A DNA stretch of 64,000 bases from Eurosta solidaginis (taxonomy: Eukaryota; Arthropoda; Insecta; Diptera; Tephritidae): NCBI RefSeq assembly GCF_040869045.1, contig NC_090319.1, positions 68,358,779 to 68,422,778 on the forward strand, in the 5' to 3' direction. The position numbers were made by a program, and so were the translations under genes. The stretch's first letter is position 1. The number at the start of each line of letters is the position of its first letter. This document shows positions 29,611 to 41,049 of the stretch, one piece after another. The notes under the pieces are model-generated. The model made no database searches and was not told the DNA's origin. It was given only the letters and a program-made list of their open reading frames with translations.

Positions 29611-32110
29611 CGATATAAGAACATGGATGTGCCACTTAGTTTCGGCTACGAGAGAGGCTACAGCAGTAAACGAGTGCTGGTGGAAGAGAGTCAGCAAATA
29701 CCACCAAAATCAGAAGCAGTCATCTGTGCAAAGGTTGATGGAGATTGTGGGACAAACAAATTGTGGGTTGTCGAAGCAGCAAATAAATCAGCACTGAACA
29801 TACTTGTAGGAAAAACCCTTGCTATGACAAAACAAGATGGACGCATTCCGGTAAGAGTACTCAATGAGTTCAAGTCACCATTCAATTTGACCAAAGGAGC
29901 TATTTTGGGAAGATGCCAAGAGGCCGAAGTAGTTATTAACTGTGAACAGCTCCAGGAACACGTTTCATCTAGTAATACTGATCTTTCAAATGATATCACG
30001 GCATGGACGCATGGGCTAGAGGAAGCCTATCAGAGTAAGGCAAAACAACTGCTCATAAAATACGCGAACATATTTGACCAGGATGGTTCCAAACCAGGCC
30101 GCACCAATGTTGTGAAACATCAAATTGACACTGGAGATGCGAGGCCGATCCGTCAAGCTCCACGTAGTGTTCCACTGGCGAAGCGGGAAGTTGTGAGACA
30201 AATCATACAAGAAATGAGTGACAGCGGCGTCATCGAACCATCAGCTAGTCCATGGAGCTCACCGGTAGTACTTGTAAAGAAGAAGGATGGAAAAATGAGG
30301 TTTTGCGTGGACTATCGAAAGTTGAATGACGTTACGAAAAAGGATAGCTACCCGTTGCCAAGAATTGACGACACTCTGGACTCGCTATCTGGTACGAAAT
30401 GGTTTTCCACACTGGACTTGAAAAGCGGCTACTGGCAAGTTGAGGTGAAGGAGGAAGATAAAGAGAAAACAGCCTTCAGTGTCGGTGATGGTCTTTGGCA
30501 ATTTACAGTGATGCCTTTTAGACTTTGTAATGCACCAGCTTCTTTTGAGAGACTCATGGACCAGGTACTCAAAGGACTACATTGGAAAACATGCTTGGTG
30601 TACCTGGACGACATCATCGTATTGGGCAAGAGTTTTGATGAACATCTTAAAAACTTGGAGGAAGTTTTCCAGAGAATAGCTGGCGCTGGTCTGAAGTTAA
30701 GTCCCAAAAAGTGTACGCTGTTTAAAAAGGAAGTAAATTATTTGGGCCACAAGGTAACGACAGAAGGTGTCTGTACAGCAAATGAAAAGATAGAGGCAGT
30801 AAAGGATTGGCCAAGACCACAGAATCTGCATGAATTGAGAAGTTTCTTTGGGCTGTGCACATATTACCGCCGATTTGTACCAAATTTTGCCAGCTTAGCC
30901 CATAGTCTCCACGAGCTAACAAGGAAAAATAAAGCTTTTGAATGGAAGAAGGAGCAAGAAGTAGCTTTCCATACATTGAAAGAGCGGTTGTGCACTGCTC
31001 CAATGTTGGCATACCCGATTCCAGGAGCAACGTTTATTCTAGATACAGATGCGAGCGGATATGCTATAGGAGGCGTTTTATCACAACTGGTCGATGGACA
31101 AGAGAAGGTAGTTGCATATTACAGCCGTTCAATTGGAAAACCAGAGAGGAACTATTGCGTTACACGGAGAGAGCTGTTGGCATTGGTAGAGTGCATTAAA
31201 CATTTTCACAAATACCTCTACGGCCAGCGATTCCGTGTCAGGACAGATCACGCAGCGTTGAAATGGCTTCTGCAGTTCCGTAATCCGGAAGGACAATTGG
31301 CACGGTGGATCGAGCGACTACAAAGCTACGACTTTTCCATTGAGCATCGAAAAGGTAGTACCCATGGAAATGCTGATGCAATGTCACGAAGACCATGTAG
31401 TTTGGAATGCAAGCACTGTTCAAAAGCCGAGGCTAACGAAGACATTATAGATGTCCGGCTAATGAATATAACATGTACAGATGAATGGGACAAGGAACAG
31501 CTAAGAAAGTGCCAGCTAGAAGATGCAGATCTGTCACGTGTTATGCAAGGGCTCGAACGAAATGAAAGACCAAACAGAGAAGAGATGTCAGCAGAGAGTC
31601 CCATTGCGAAGTCATATTGGGCACAGTGGAACAGTTTAGAATTGATATCCGGTTGCCTTCATCGAGTATGGGAGAGTGAGGATGGTAAATACAAGAATAA
31701 ACTGATAGTTGTTCCCAGAAAGAGGATTCCTGACGTGCTCAGCGAGCTGCATAATGGTCCAAGCGGAGGCCATCTTGGAATCACGAAGACGCTGAAGAAA
31801 ATTAAACAGAGATTCTATTGGGTTGGTTGCCGTCAGTCGGTCACTGAGTGGATTGCGAACTGCGAGGTTTGCAGCAGAGCGAAAGGGCCGAGAACACGAA
31901 GTCATGGCCAGATGAAGCAATATAACTCAGGTGCCCCATTTGAAAGGATCGCCATGGATGTCGCAGGTCCATTTCCTACTAGCAACCGCGGAAACAAATA
32001 CGTACTGGTGGTTATGGATTATTTCAGTAAATGGCCAGAGGTATACCCAATCCCAAACCAAGAAGCAGAAACAGTAGCAGAAGTGGTTAAAACGAATGGG
32101 TTGCAAGGTA
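29593..32110 (+). pseudogene. pol: Element A pol: reverse transcriptase, RNase H, integrase N-terminal half
   Basis: Order: RT with VVLVKKKDGKMRFCVDYRKL and catalytic YLDDIIV; RNase H with ILDTDASGYAIGGVLSQ and YGQRFRVRTDHAALKW; integrase zinc part HNGPSGGHLG...CEVCSRAK; and the first catalytic Asp (MDVAGPFP) with VVMDYFSKWPEVYP. The frame then leaves the integrase at about 32100 through a 1-nt shift. RT and RNase H residues look intact. The same region recurs at 46521-48942 with few differences. Confidence 0.92.
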
Positions 32111-32813
32111 TGGTGTACCAATGGAGTTACATTCTGACCAAGGCAGGAATTGCGAATCAGCTGTGTTCCAGGAAATGTGTAAGTCATTGGGCATTCGAAA
32201 AACACGGACAACTGCATTGCATCCTCAATCCGATGGTATGGTAGAACGATTCAATAGAACATTGGAGGAGCACTTAAGGAAAGTAGTAGACAAGTACCAT
32301 AAAGAATGGGATACCCGCATACAATTATTCTTGATGGCTTACCGATCAGCAGTGCATGAGACAACTGGCCAAACCCATGCAAAAGTAATTTTTGGCAATG
32401 GCCTTAGACTGCCAGCTGATTTGAAGTTTGGGATAGATGTCAATGCGGAGAGAAATGTCAGGAAATCCACTAGTGATTTAGAAGAAGAGCTAAGAGAAAT
32501 ACATGATCTGATAAGGCAACGAACAAAGATTATGAGTGACAAGATGAAAGCCAGATATGATAAAGCCATTAATTCAGAAGGTTTTCAGGAAGGAGATTTG
32601 GTGCTGTTATACAACCCACAACGTAAAAAAGGTTTGTCCCCGAAATTGCTGTGTAATTGGGAAGGCCCATACAAAGTTGTAAAACGGATCAACGATGTAG
32701 TGTACCGCATACAAACCATCGGTAAACCACGAACCAAAATGAAAGTGTTCCATTTGGAAAGGCTGGCAACGTTTAGATCGAGAGATTTGTCTGATCGGGA
32801 CGATCAGACTTAG
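32111..32813 (+). pseudogene. pol: Element A integrase C-terminal half
   Basis: In another frame it supplies the second Asp (ELHSDQGRN) and the Glu (QSDGMVERFNRTLEE), then the C-terminal DNA-binding part ending near FHLERLATFRSRDL. The shift that splits the catalytic triad is present in both duplicated units, so it predates the duplication. Confidence 0.9.
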
Positions 32814-32824
32814 GTGGAGGGCAG

Positions 32825-33500
32825 TGTCATGGATATTATCATCACTAAGTTATCCCATCACTAAGGCGATGCTAAGGCCATGCCAAGCAGTATTTACGTT
32901 AATAATGAAATCAAGTATACACATATATAAGGCAGCCCAGAGAGATGTCACACAGATGCATTTACTTATACGCCTATGTGCGCGCGAGAGACTGTAAACT
33001 ACAAACATTCACATCAATAATTCAATCTTTATGTATCTGCATAAACGAATAAATAATTGCGTCTACACATATGTACCATGTACGAATACGAGCAGCGGAG
33101 AGTCAATGCGCAAACACATGCATATATCTGAGAAGTTTGAGAGCTACTGGACTAGTAGATTCTGGAAGCGCTTAAAAGATGTATAAAATTGTGCAATTTT
33201 AGTTGTAGCTGAGAAGTTTGAGAGCTCATGGACAATGCTAGTACATTCTGGAAAAATGCTAACGAGGAAACCAAAGGGTATAAAAGGCAACAGATGTAGA
33301 GGCGCTGCAATTCAGTTTGTGTTGAGTTATCAATCAGTTTGGTTATTAAGCCAGCGAGTAGCAAAGTATAAGTGTTATTGTGAAGTACTTAATAAAGGCC
33401 ATTTTCCATCATTCAATATTGGAGTTATTTATTCAACAGTTTAGTGATTCGAACTTAGCAGAGGATTGCAAATAAGAGGATTTGCAGCAAATTCGTTACA
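32825..33500 (+). repeat. Element A 3' LTR (676 bp)
   Basis: TGTCATGG...TTACA, preceded by the purine-rich AGGTGGAGGGCAG and followed by the ATAT target duplication. It is uninterrupted and so gives the empty-site sequence for both insertions in the 5' LTR. Confidence 0.95.
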
Positions 33501-33504
33501 ATAT

Positions 33505-33646
33505 TTTTTTTGCGTTTCAATGTTTTCCGGAATAATTAATGAACTGTTATTTCGATGACAGCATGAAACGTCGATGTGTTAGTGGAGAGCGAAAAAAGCT
33601 TTGAATGCGTGGGTGAACTGGTTACCTCCGTCTTGTAGGGTGATAG
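33505..33646. other. Flank of element A, unassigned
   Basis: Sequence between the LTR and repeat R, with a T8 run and no recognised feature. Repeated at 50337-50478. Confidence 0.5.
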
Positions 33647-33911
33647 TAATACGCCAATTACACGGCACAAGTATCCTTGTGCCAATTACCAATTTGCACA
33701 AGGATTTGCCCGGTGTGTGCAGTGTTTGCGCTATTTGCGCAGAGAACTGCACTAAAATCAAAACGATTTTGATATTTACGCATGTCTGCAAATATTGCAC
33801 ATGCTTTTTTCTTCGTGTGTGGTGAATCTTACACAGTTTACCTGTGGTTTCTGATAACATAACATCGCTTAAAAATTTTATTATCGAAGGCGTAAAAACC
33901 ATCTCTAGCTT
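33647..33911 (+). repeat. Repeat R, left part (unit 1)
   Basis: Matches the reverse complement of 2905-2640 (CGCCAATTACACGGC, CCTTGTGCCAATTACC, GCGCAGAGAACTGC). It ends at ACCATCTCTAGC, where the uninterrupted copy passes straight into TAAAAATGAATATTG. Duplicate at 50479-50743. Confidence 0.8.
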
Positions 33912-34070
33912 GTACCAGGAATTCAATAAAAGTGAAAAAGCGTAATTATAAATAAAATGGAAAATTAACGCTTCTGGTGCGAGTTTTTTTGACTTGTATC
34001 GTGAATTACCAGCACTGTGGAAAATATGGAGTGCTGATTACAGCAATAGAACGCTAAAAAGCTAAAATTC

Positions 34071-34887
34071 ATGTTATTGCCACAATATTTCGGTTCCATA
34101 TATTTAGGTAAAATTTTCAGATGTCCTGCAGCATTTGTAGGTGATAATGCGATCTTTTTTCTATTGCAGGTGAAACATTTGCTAGCTACATTTGTGTGCA
34201 TAACTGCACCACCTATTCTGTGGATGGTGTTACTGTTAAAGCCGATTTACAATCTAATACATTAAAACCCTGCGACTAGCGAACACTGTTGGAAAATTAG
34301 ATATTGTATGGCGCTCGAATCTTGGCGAAAAAGGACGTTTGCAAACGAGTCAATTGCAACGATTGGTATGTGCATATCAAGAACACTGAAATAGTTGATT
34401 CAATAACAATATTAATTTTACCATTGGTTTTATATTTCAGCCCTTTGAATACAAAGATGTACGCCTCGAAGTTATTGATGCACAAAATATTGTCAAAATA
34501 GGTGAAGCTTTTACGTTTGTTTGTCGTTTGACCAATACTGCAGAACGTCCAATGGATTTAGTCGTCAAATTAGAAACACAACTTGAATTCAATTGTGATT
34601 ATAGTGGTGCTGCAGAGTTTTCAATTGGTAAATTAGCATCAGGTGAACAACGTGAATTTCCGCTTACGGTGTGTCCAGCGCGTTTGGGACTTATCAAAAT
34701 TAGTCCGTTGCTACTAACAAATATACTACAAAAGGAACAGTATATTATAGAAAAAGTGGTTGATGTATTTGTTGTAGATACAGATTATCATGAAGATGAA
34801 GCATTCCAAGTTAATAAATTTGTACGTTACGATAATGCAAGGCCAAAGCAAATGGAGGAGCGTACGCTGCAGCTGCAAGTGGTTTGA
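34071..34887 (+). pseudogene. TRAPPC13: TRAPPC13 fragment, four exon pieces with introns, internal deletion (unit 1)
   Basis: TRAPPC13 is a subunit of the TRAPP vesicle-tethering complex at the Golgi. Exon pieces: 34071-34107 (LPQYFGSIYLG), 34170-34279 ([22 protein letters not shown], then a stop), 34288-34365 ([20 protein letters not shown]) and 34441-34887 (YKDVRLEVIDAQ, ERPMDLVVKL, GLIKISPLLL, ending at a normal-looking stop). GT-AG introns lie at 34108-34169 and 34366-34440, so it is not a processed copy. The middle of the protein, roughly 170 residues between ADLQ and GKLD, is missing and replaced by a stop and a direct joint. A polyadenylation-type AATAAA lies at about 34955. The last exon is open and could be mistaken for a small gene. 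Confidence 0.9.
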
Positions 34888-35025
34888 GACAAGATTTAAA
34901 GGACATGTATAAGCTATTTATAAGGTGTTGATGTGTTTGGAGTGTTTGTGGAAAATAAAGAGTGATTTTTTAAACAATTAGTGCCTTTTTTGTACAATTA
35001 AAACACATGTTTCATTTGTTGCGCT

Positions 35026-35145
35026 ACTTTAAAAATGAATATTGTGCAGTGTTTTTGGGCCGTGTATGTCAAAATTTTCATTTGCACAAATTTCGTCGTT
35101 TTATATTTGCGCATGGCTTTTGTGTCATGTATTCGCCGTATAAGC
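35026..35145 (+). repeat. Repeat R, right part (unit 1)
   Basis: Matches the reverse complement of 2632-2513 (AAAAATGAATATTG, TTTGCACAAATTTCGTCG, TGTGTCATGTAT). Together with 33647-33911 it brackets the TRAPPC13 fragment. Duplicate at 51857-51976. Confidence 0.8.
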
Positions 35146-36489
35146 AGTTTAAGTGCTGCAAGCGCGCAACATACGCGATCTCGTCGAAACACAGCAAAGG
35201 CAGCGGCGTGTTGTCGGAAGCGTAGGAAAATTTTCTAAAATTAACAACCTCATTTTCTATCATGCCAAAACAGCAATCTTTCGCCTGTTTGTAGCACGAT
35301 TAGCAATACGTATAACAAGATTATTTTAATTTTCGATTATCTATTGACGATTTAAAGCCCCGTCACATAAGCGGTATTTCATATAGATGCGTTAACTCAA
35401 CGCAGGATAAATATCTATCCTCTTTGGTCGCTCGCCAAACAGAATGAACCTCTAAAATTCATGTGGAAGGCAGTGTCCATTGCTAGCAACATTTTTCGCT
35501 GAAGTAAGGATCGGCTTTCGACTGCCTTTTAATGTAGGGGTTACGCTACTGGCAGATAAATTTGTCGACATAATAAATTCGATTTGCCAAAAATGTCCCT
35601 GAAGTGCTCCGAAACCGGGTGTGATATTTATAGTATTTTTGCGCTGAACACTTTTCTGCATTGGGGGCCTTCGGCCGTTATTATATGTATAAATAAATCA
35701 CACTGGGTGGGTCCAACACCGGTTTGGAGATCAAAACTTGTCTTCAAAATTTTTAGGCGGGTACCACAAAATCATCGAAATTGATATAACCATGTCGTTG
35801 GCAAAGTTATCTAGAAAGACAAAATTAAAGTATGCAAAAGTAATACTTCTTATACACATGTTTATAAGTCATGTATACTTCCCTTAAATTCAGCGTCCTA
35901 TTAGTCCCAATACATGGCCCGCTGAGGCTTAAGGTTGGAACCGTATGGGAGGGTGGGGGGTATTGGCGGGTCCCCTGATGCAGTTGTCCATGTCGCCAAG
36001 CTGTTTGTCACTTATTTGTAGCGTACGCAAAATGGTCCCCCTATCTATGTATAAGCCTGAAAATATAGTGTAAACATTAAACAAAGCCAGAGTTGAGTCA
36101 CTTATTACACGATTTAATAAAAGATACGAATGGGCAGTTGTTAGCTAAAGTTACAATTGTACTATTGAAAACATACATATATTGCAGATAACGCTGGTTA
36201 GCACGTGAAGATGCAATAAAATGCAGCGTTACAGCGCTAGGTGACTCTAATACATTTTTTTGTTGCATCCAATTTTAGCACTCAACGACATATTGGTTAA
36301 TTTTTGCAAATTATAAATAATAAGAATAAAGTATATGCAAAAATAACTCATATTATTCACCTTAGTAAACACAAGGTGCCTAGCACCAGAGTTAAACCTC
36401 CAAACAATTGTCGTCTTACACCACTGCAAGTGGATCTTGTCCTCAGGATGGTATTCCTACCAGGACCAAATCAGCACGGGTATCATAAG
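35146..36489. other. Unassigned region, repeat-like
   Basis: No recognisable gene. The 35460-35790 stretch (GAAACCGGGTGTGATATTTA; GGGGGCCTTCGGCCG palindrome) looks like an interspersed element, but I could not name it. Duplicate at about 51977-53337. Confidence 0.5.
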
Positions 36490-37370
36490 TAAAACAGAGC
36501 ACTTTTTATACTCAGCTGAGTAGAGCTCACAGAGTATATTAATTTTGTTCGCATAACGGTACCCCGTAAAGGCATAAACTAATCGAGATATGTAGAGACT
36601 TCCATATATCAAAATGATCTGGGCGAAAAAAGAAATTAATTTAAACATGTCCGCCCGTCCGCCCGTCTGCCCGTAAACACGATAACTTGAGTAAATTTTG
36701 AGGTATCTTAATGAAATTTGGTATGTAAGTTCCTGGGCACTCATCTCAGATCACTATTTAAAATGAGTGAAATCCGACTATGACCACGCCCACGATATCA
36801 GAAAATTTGAAAAATGAAAAAAATGCCATAATTCTATACCAAATACGAAAAAAGGGATGAAACATGGTGATTGGATTGGTTTTTTGACGCGTTTAAATAG
36901 TGAATTTTAGTGAAATTAATAACAAAAACCTCTAATTAGTAAAAAAAAAAACAAGCAAGGAAGGCTAAGTTCGGGTGTAAGCGAACATTACATACTCAGC
37001 TGAGAGCTTTGGAGACAAAATAAGGGAAAATCACCATGTAGGAAGATGAAACTAGGGTAACCCTGGAATGTGTTTGTATGACATGGGTATCGAATGGAAG
37101 GTATTAAAGAGTATTTTAAAAGTGAGTGGGCCATAGTTCTATAGGTGGACGCCTTTTCGAGATATCGTCATAAAGCTGGACCAGGGGTGACTCTAGAATC
37201 TGTTTGTGCGATATGGGTATCAAATTAAAGGTATTAATGAGGGCTTTAAACGGAAGTAGCCCTTAGTTGTATATGTGAAAGCATTTTCGAGATATCGAAT
37301 AAAATGTGGACCAGGGTGACCCAGAACATCATCTGTCATGTACCCCTAATTTATTTAGGTATATATGTAA
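36490..37370. repeat. Dipteran interspersed repeat: inverted tail joined to a forward head (unit 1)
   Basis: 36497-36940 is the reverse orientation of the tail of the 8645-12030 element (ACTCAGCTGAGTAGAGCTCA; CCGCCCGTCCGCCCG; CGATAACTTGAGTAAATTTT). 36945-37370 is a forward head (ACAAGCAAGGAAGGCTAAGT, GAACATTACATACTCAGC) with about two minisatellite-type monomers. Duplicate at 53338-54218. Confidence 0.75.
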
Positions 37371-38524
37371 TAGCACGAACAGTATTCCTGCCATGATTCC
37401 AAGGGCTTTTGATTTCGCCCTGCAGAACTTTTTAATTTTCTTGTACTTAATATGGTGTGCGAAATTAATCGAGAGGGGAGGGGGAAGACGAATAAAGGGT
37501 AGGTAGGCTGCAATATATTGGAGCAAAGGTAAGGAAAGGGGACCTGCAGAGCGATGCGGAATGAGCGGTCCAAGGAAGGGTGGGCTTCTTGTGAGGTTAT
37601 GTGAGAGAGGAATTATTAAGATGATTGTGACATCCACCCTGCATTAAGATGGAAATAGGGTTCAGAACCGCGACTCCATGTACTGAGCTAGCTGGGGCGA
37701 TTCTACCTCAATTGCGCAAAGGGGCGGATACACAAATGTATGTGTACGTGACGAACTGCAACACAGCCGCTAAATTTTAGGCTTATCGACTGCGCCAACT
37801 ATTTTTTGGCAGAACTGAATGAGGCTTTTCATGATTTAATATAAAAAGATATCAATTCGAATCAAATGATCAAATAAAAATCTTTGAAAATTTTATATGA
37901 AAGATTTTATAAAAATTTGTGAAATAAGTTGAATTTTTTTGATAGAAACTATTGTGTACTTATGTGCAATAACTGGGCATTCTTGTTTTAATTTTTAAGA
38001 CCAAATTCCCTAATTCTATAAAAGCTATATGTAGGGTACTTTTTTGTATTGTTCTTGTTATTTTAACTATAATATACAAACTTAACTCATGTTTCACTTT
38101 GATCTGTTCTAATACTTATCAAGTTGTTTAAATATTTATTTTTCAAAGTATTGTTTAAAAGTCTATTTACCACTACACTATACTTCTATGATATTATTGC
38201 ACTGAAGATATGTTTCAACGGCTTGCGCGAGAGCATTAAAAGTCCCATATGAATCGAATTTGGAATTTATAAAATCACAAAACTTTGTCTTTTGATGATT
38301 TTGTACAAATGCTCTGTTGCCAAATTTTTCCACAAAGTTGAACAAAGTAAAGAAGAAGCATTTTCATGAATGGGAAATCAAGAGAAAGGAAAGTTAAGAA
38401 TGGATAGTTGTAAAAAATTCAGATTTGTGTGCAAAAGCTTTGTTGACATTTCATCACAACTCTTCAGCAAATAAATTATGTGGAAATTTAGATGCCAGGT
38501 TTTTGCATATATTCATATATTTAT
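37371..38524. other. AT-rich DNA, nothing recognised
   Basis: Contains G-rich sequence near 37470-37600 and otherwise A/T-rich DNA without coding signatures. Duplicate at about 54219-55373. Confidence 0.5.
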
Positions 38525-39850
38525 CCTCTTTGGTACAAACTAGCTTGTATTTTTCTTGTGGATCTTATCTGCTTGAAAAAAAATATATATATACTATATG
38601 TACATATATTTGTCGACCAGAATTGGTTAAATGGGAATATCGTATTCGAATTTCAGTCGATTAATTTTATTTGGGGGCTTTTGAACGCAAAATTATATAT
38701 GGTATCTTTAAAGGCGGCCACCGTGGTGTGATGGTAGCGTGCTGCGCCTACCACACCGTATGCCCTGGGTTCACACCCCGTGCAAAGCAACATCAAAATT
38801 TTAGAAATAAGGTTTTTCAATTAGAAGAAAATTTTTCTAAGCGGGGTCGCCCCTCGGCAGTGTTTGGCAAGCGCTCCGGGTGTATTTCTGCCATGAAAAG
38901 CTCTCAGTGAAAACTCATCTTCCTTGCAGATGCCGTTCGGAGTCGGCATAAAACATGTAGGTCCCGTCCGGCCAATTTGTAGGGAAAATGAAGAGGAGCA
39001 CGACGCAAATTGGAAGAGAAGCTCGGCCTTAGATCTCTTCGGAGGTTATCGGGTCTTACATTTATTTTTTTTAAATTTTTATTTTTTTTTATCTTTAAAG
39101 TTTTGATTTATTTTATACTTTTGTTCTATTTCTTCTATAAAGGTAACATCTGTACATCGTTAGAAGTACAAGAACGTACTCTATTGAATGATCTAAAAAT
39201 GTATAAGGAAGAATAAACAGAGGGAAGGTTATATACCAGTATAAGTCTCCTCTTATGAAAAGGGTGTTTTTGGCCCCTTCGCCCGAATTTTAAGGGCGTA
39301 TTAGAAATTCCAGGTATGCAGATTTTGTTTACTCTACTAGACCTGAAACTTGATGTCTCGCAAAGGATATATGTATTTTCAATGTCATGTAGTGTTGCTC
39401 ATTGAGAAAAAATTGTCGCGTCCGTAAGCGCACTAAAGCTTATTTATATCCAGCGTTTTAAAAATATATTTCAGATTTCGAAAATCTACGGGCATTGGTT
39501 ATTAATTTCACTTTCTGTTTCTCGTTTAAGGCATGTAACATTGCCCCTTGGCTTCCTTAAGTTTTGCATACTTTCACAAGCATTAAAAAATTACATATAT
39601 TTCTCGTCGTATCCGAACCTCATATATATACATATATGAACTTCCATTTTTAAGGTACCCACAATTTTTGCTTCAAATATTGTAATATCCGCTCAGCCCG
39701 CTGCTCATGTTCTCATTTATGCAGGTTGAAATGCGTACGAATGTCCCGTCCGTAACCCAGGACTTGCCCATATGTATTTGCGAAGTTGAACAGTGTTATT
39801 AAGTTGACACACACGTGTACCAACTTCATGTTCATAAACAGTTCTTTGTT
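38525..39850 (+). repeat. Left arm of a long imperfect inverted repeat (unit 1)
   Basis: 39225-39850 pairs with the reverse complement of 43490-44095 (ATATACCAGTATA; AGATTTTGTTTACTCTACTA; ATTTCGAAAATCTACGGGCA; GGACTTGCCCATATGTATTT). 38525-38645 pairs with 44115-44205 (GTACAAACTAGCTTG; TTATCTGCTTG). A block with a SINE lies between the two paired parts of this arm only. Duplicate at about 55374-56698. Confidence 0.8.
38714..39089 (+). mobile_element. tRNA-derived SINE, 11-bp target duplication (unit 1)
   Basis: Same family as 5649-6013: GCGGCCACCGTGGTGTGATG head with A- and B-box, T-rich tail. Perfect TATCTTTAAAG flanks at 38703-38713 and 39090-39100. Confidence 0.93.
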
Positions 39851-40125
39851 AAATTTTCTACAAAGTTCTTGAAATGCCAAATGTGGTTTTCCATTTGAAC
39901 TTCTAACATTTATGTAAGTGAGCTCTCTTCCACCATGTTTCCTGGTGTCAGCGATGAACTTCTAAACACTTATCTGCACATATTCTTTGTTGTCCTTAGC
40001 GCATCTCACAGTTTTTCAGAAGTTTGTGATATTATATTCAGGCATTCTCCATCCTCCGTCCTATTATTTTTATTATTTCCACATCAACGTGCTCGAATAG
40101 CGCTGTTTTCCAGCATTTATTCTGT
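39851..40125. other. Spacer between inverted-repeat arm and SINE
   Basis: No recognised feature; the open frame through it runs into the SINE and is not a gene. Confidence 0.5.
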
Positions 40126-40467
40126 GCGGCCACCGTGGTGTGATGGTAGCGTGCTCCCACCGTATGCCCTGGGTTCACGCCCCGGGCAAAGCAACATCAA
40201 AATTTTAGAAATAAGGTTTTTCAATTAGAAGAAAATTTGTCTAAGCGGGGTCGCCCCTCGGCAGTGTTTGGCAAGCGCTCCGGGTGTATTTCTGCCATGA
40301 AAAGCTCTCAGTGAAAACTCATCTGCCTTGCAGATGCCGTTCGGAGTCGGCATGAAACATGTAGGTCCCGTCCGGCCAATTTGTAGGGAAAATCAAGAGG
40401 AGCACGACGCAAATTGGAAGAGAAGCTCGGCCTTAGATCTCTTCGGAGGTTATCGCGCCTTACATTT
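40126..40467 (+). mobile_element. tRNA-derived SINE, second copy (unit 1)
   Basis: GCGGCCACC head. It lacks the short CTGCGCCTAC segment of the other copies after GCGTGCT, leaving GCGTGCTCCCACCG. TTTATTCT lies at both ends (about 40117-40123 and 40468-40475). Confidence 0.9.
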
Positions 40468-40602
40468 TTTATTCTTTGGACGATTGCACTGCCCACAACC
40501 GCTTACCGATTAAAATAAGCTTTTTCCATGAAAGTATCTTTTGCCTGACTCTGTACTACTTTTTATTAGTCCGAGTTAATACAACTAAACTGAACTTACT
40601 TA

Positions 40603-40779
40603 GGCCGGGGTTTTCAGTGCGAGTTTAAACTCTGGTTAAAGTTGATTAGAGTTTAACCCTGCCACTTCGGCCACTTAAGCTGAGATTAGCAGCAAAACTT
40701 TCTGTTATCGAACAAAGTGGCAAGGTTAAACTATAGTCAGTTTTAACTAGGGTTTAAACTCGAACTGAAAAACCAGGCA
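40603..40779. mobile_element. 177-bp MITE, TTA target duplication (unit 1)
   Basis: GGCCGGGGTTTTCAGTGCGA at the left mirrors TCGAACTGAAAAACCAGGC at the right; GTTTAAAC lies inside both arms. TTA flanks at 40600-40602 and 40780-40782. PIF/Harbinger-like. Duplicate at 57451-57627. Confidence 0.8.
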
Positions 40780-41049
40780 TTAACAATATTTTTTGTGCAA
40801 TCTTGTTAAATTTAGAGAAATCAAACTCTGCCTGTCATTCAATAATAAAATTCTAGATCGACCGTTTGAATGGAATTAAGAGCTACCTGGCCATATGTGT
40901 CCATTTCAATTAAACTGGTGGAATTCATGAGACCGTCTAAAAACGGGGACAAAACGAAGTACTTAATTATAATTACTAAATACATTGAAAATAATGATCA
41001 CTAATAAAAATATGAGATTCAGAAAAGGATATCCAAAAATTTTTCCGCA
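40780..41049. other. AT-rich spacer
   Basis: No recognised feature. Confidence 0.5.

Larger units (their letters stand above)
13187..33504 (+). mobile_element. Ty3/gypsy LTR retrotransposon A with ATAT target duplications, interrupted by nested insertions
   Basis: The element runs from TGTCACGG at 13191 to TTACA at 33500 and is flanked by ATAT at 13187-13190 and 33501-33504. Order: 5' LTR (split), primer-binding site (27819), gag, protease, reverse transcriptase, RNase H, integrase, polypurine tract (about 32811-32824) and 3' LTR. No env. Its 5' LTR holds a MITE and a whole errantivirus. With these removed the element is about 6.4 kb, a usual size. Gag and pol contain stops and frameshifts, so it is not autonomous now. 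Confidence 0.93.

Noticed and set aside
29689..33500. Duplication by unequal exchange between LTRs
   Set aside because: The breakpoint is inside pol and not in an LTR, and the outer ends share about one base.
34528..34887. Complete small protein-coding gene
   Set aside because: It is the last exon of TRAPPC13; upstream exons and the splice acceptor at 34440 are visible and the gene is internally deleted.
35584..35784. 66-codon ORF as a conserved gene
   Set aside because: Duplicated exactly only because the segment is duplicated; no recognisable domain.
38714..38790. Functional tRNA gene
   Set aside because: A- and B-box-like motifs are present but the sequence continues into a conserved SINE body, has flanking target duplications and does not fold as a plausible cloverleaf by eye.
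40128..40230. Protein ORF running into the SINE (39935-40228)
   Set aside because: Chance frame extended by the SINE head; the same peptide tail appears wherever the SINE is inserted.
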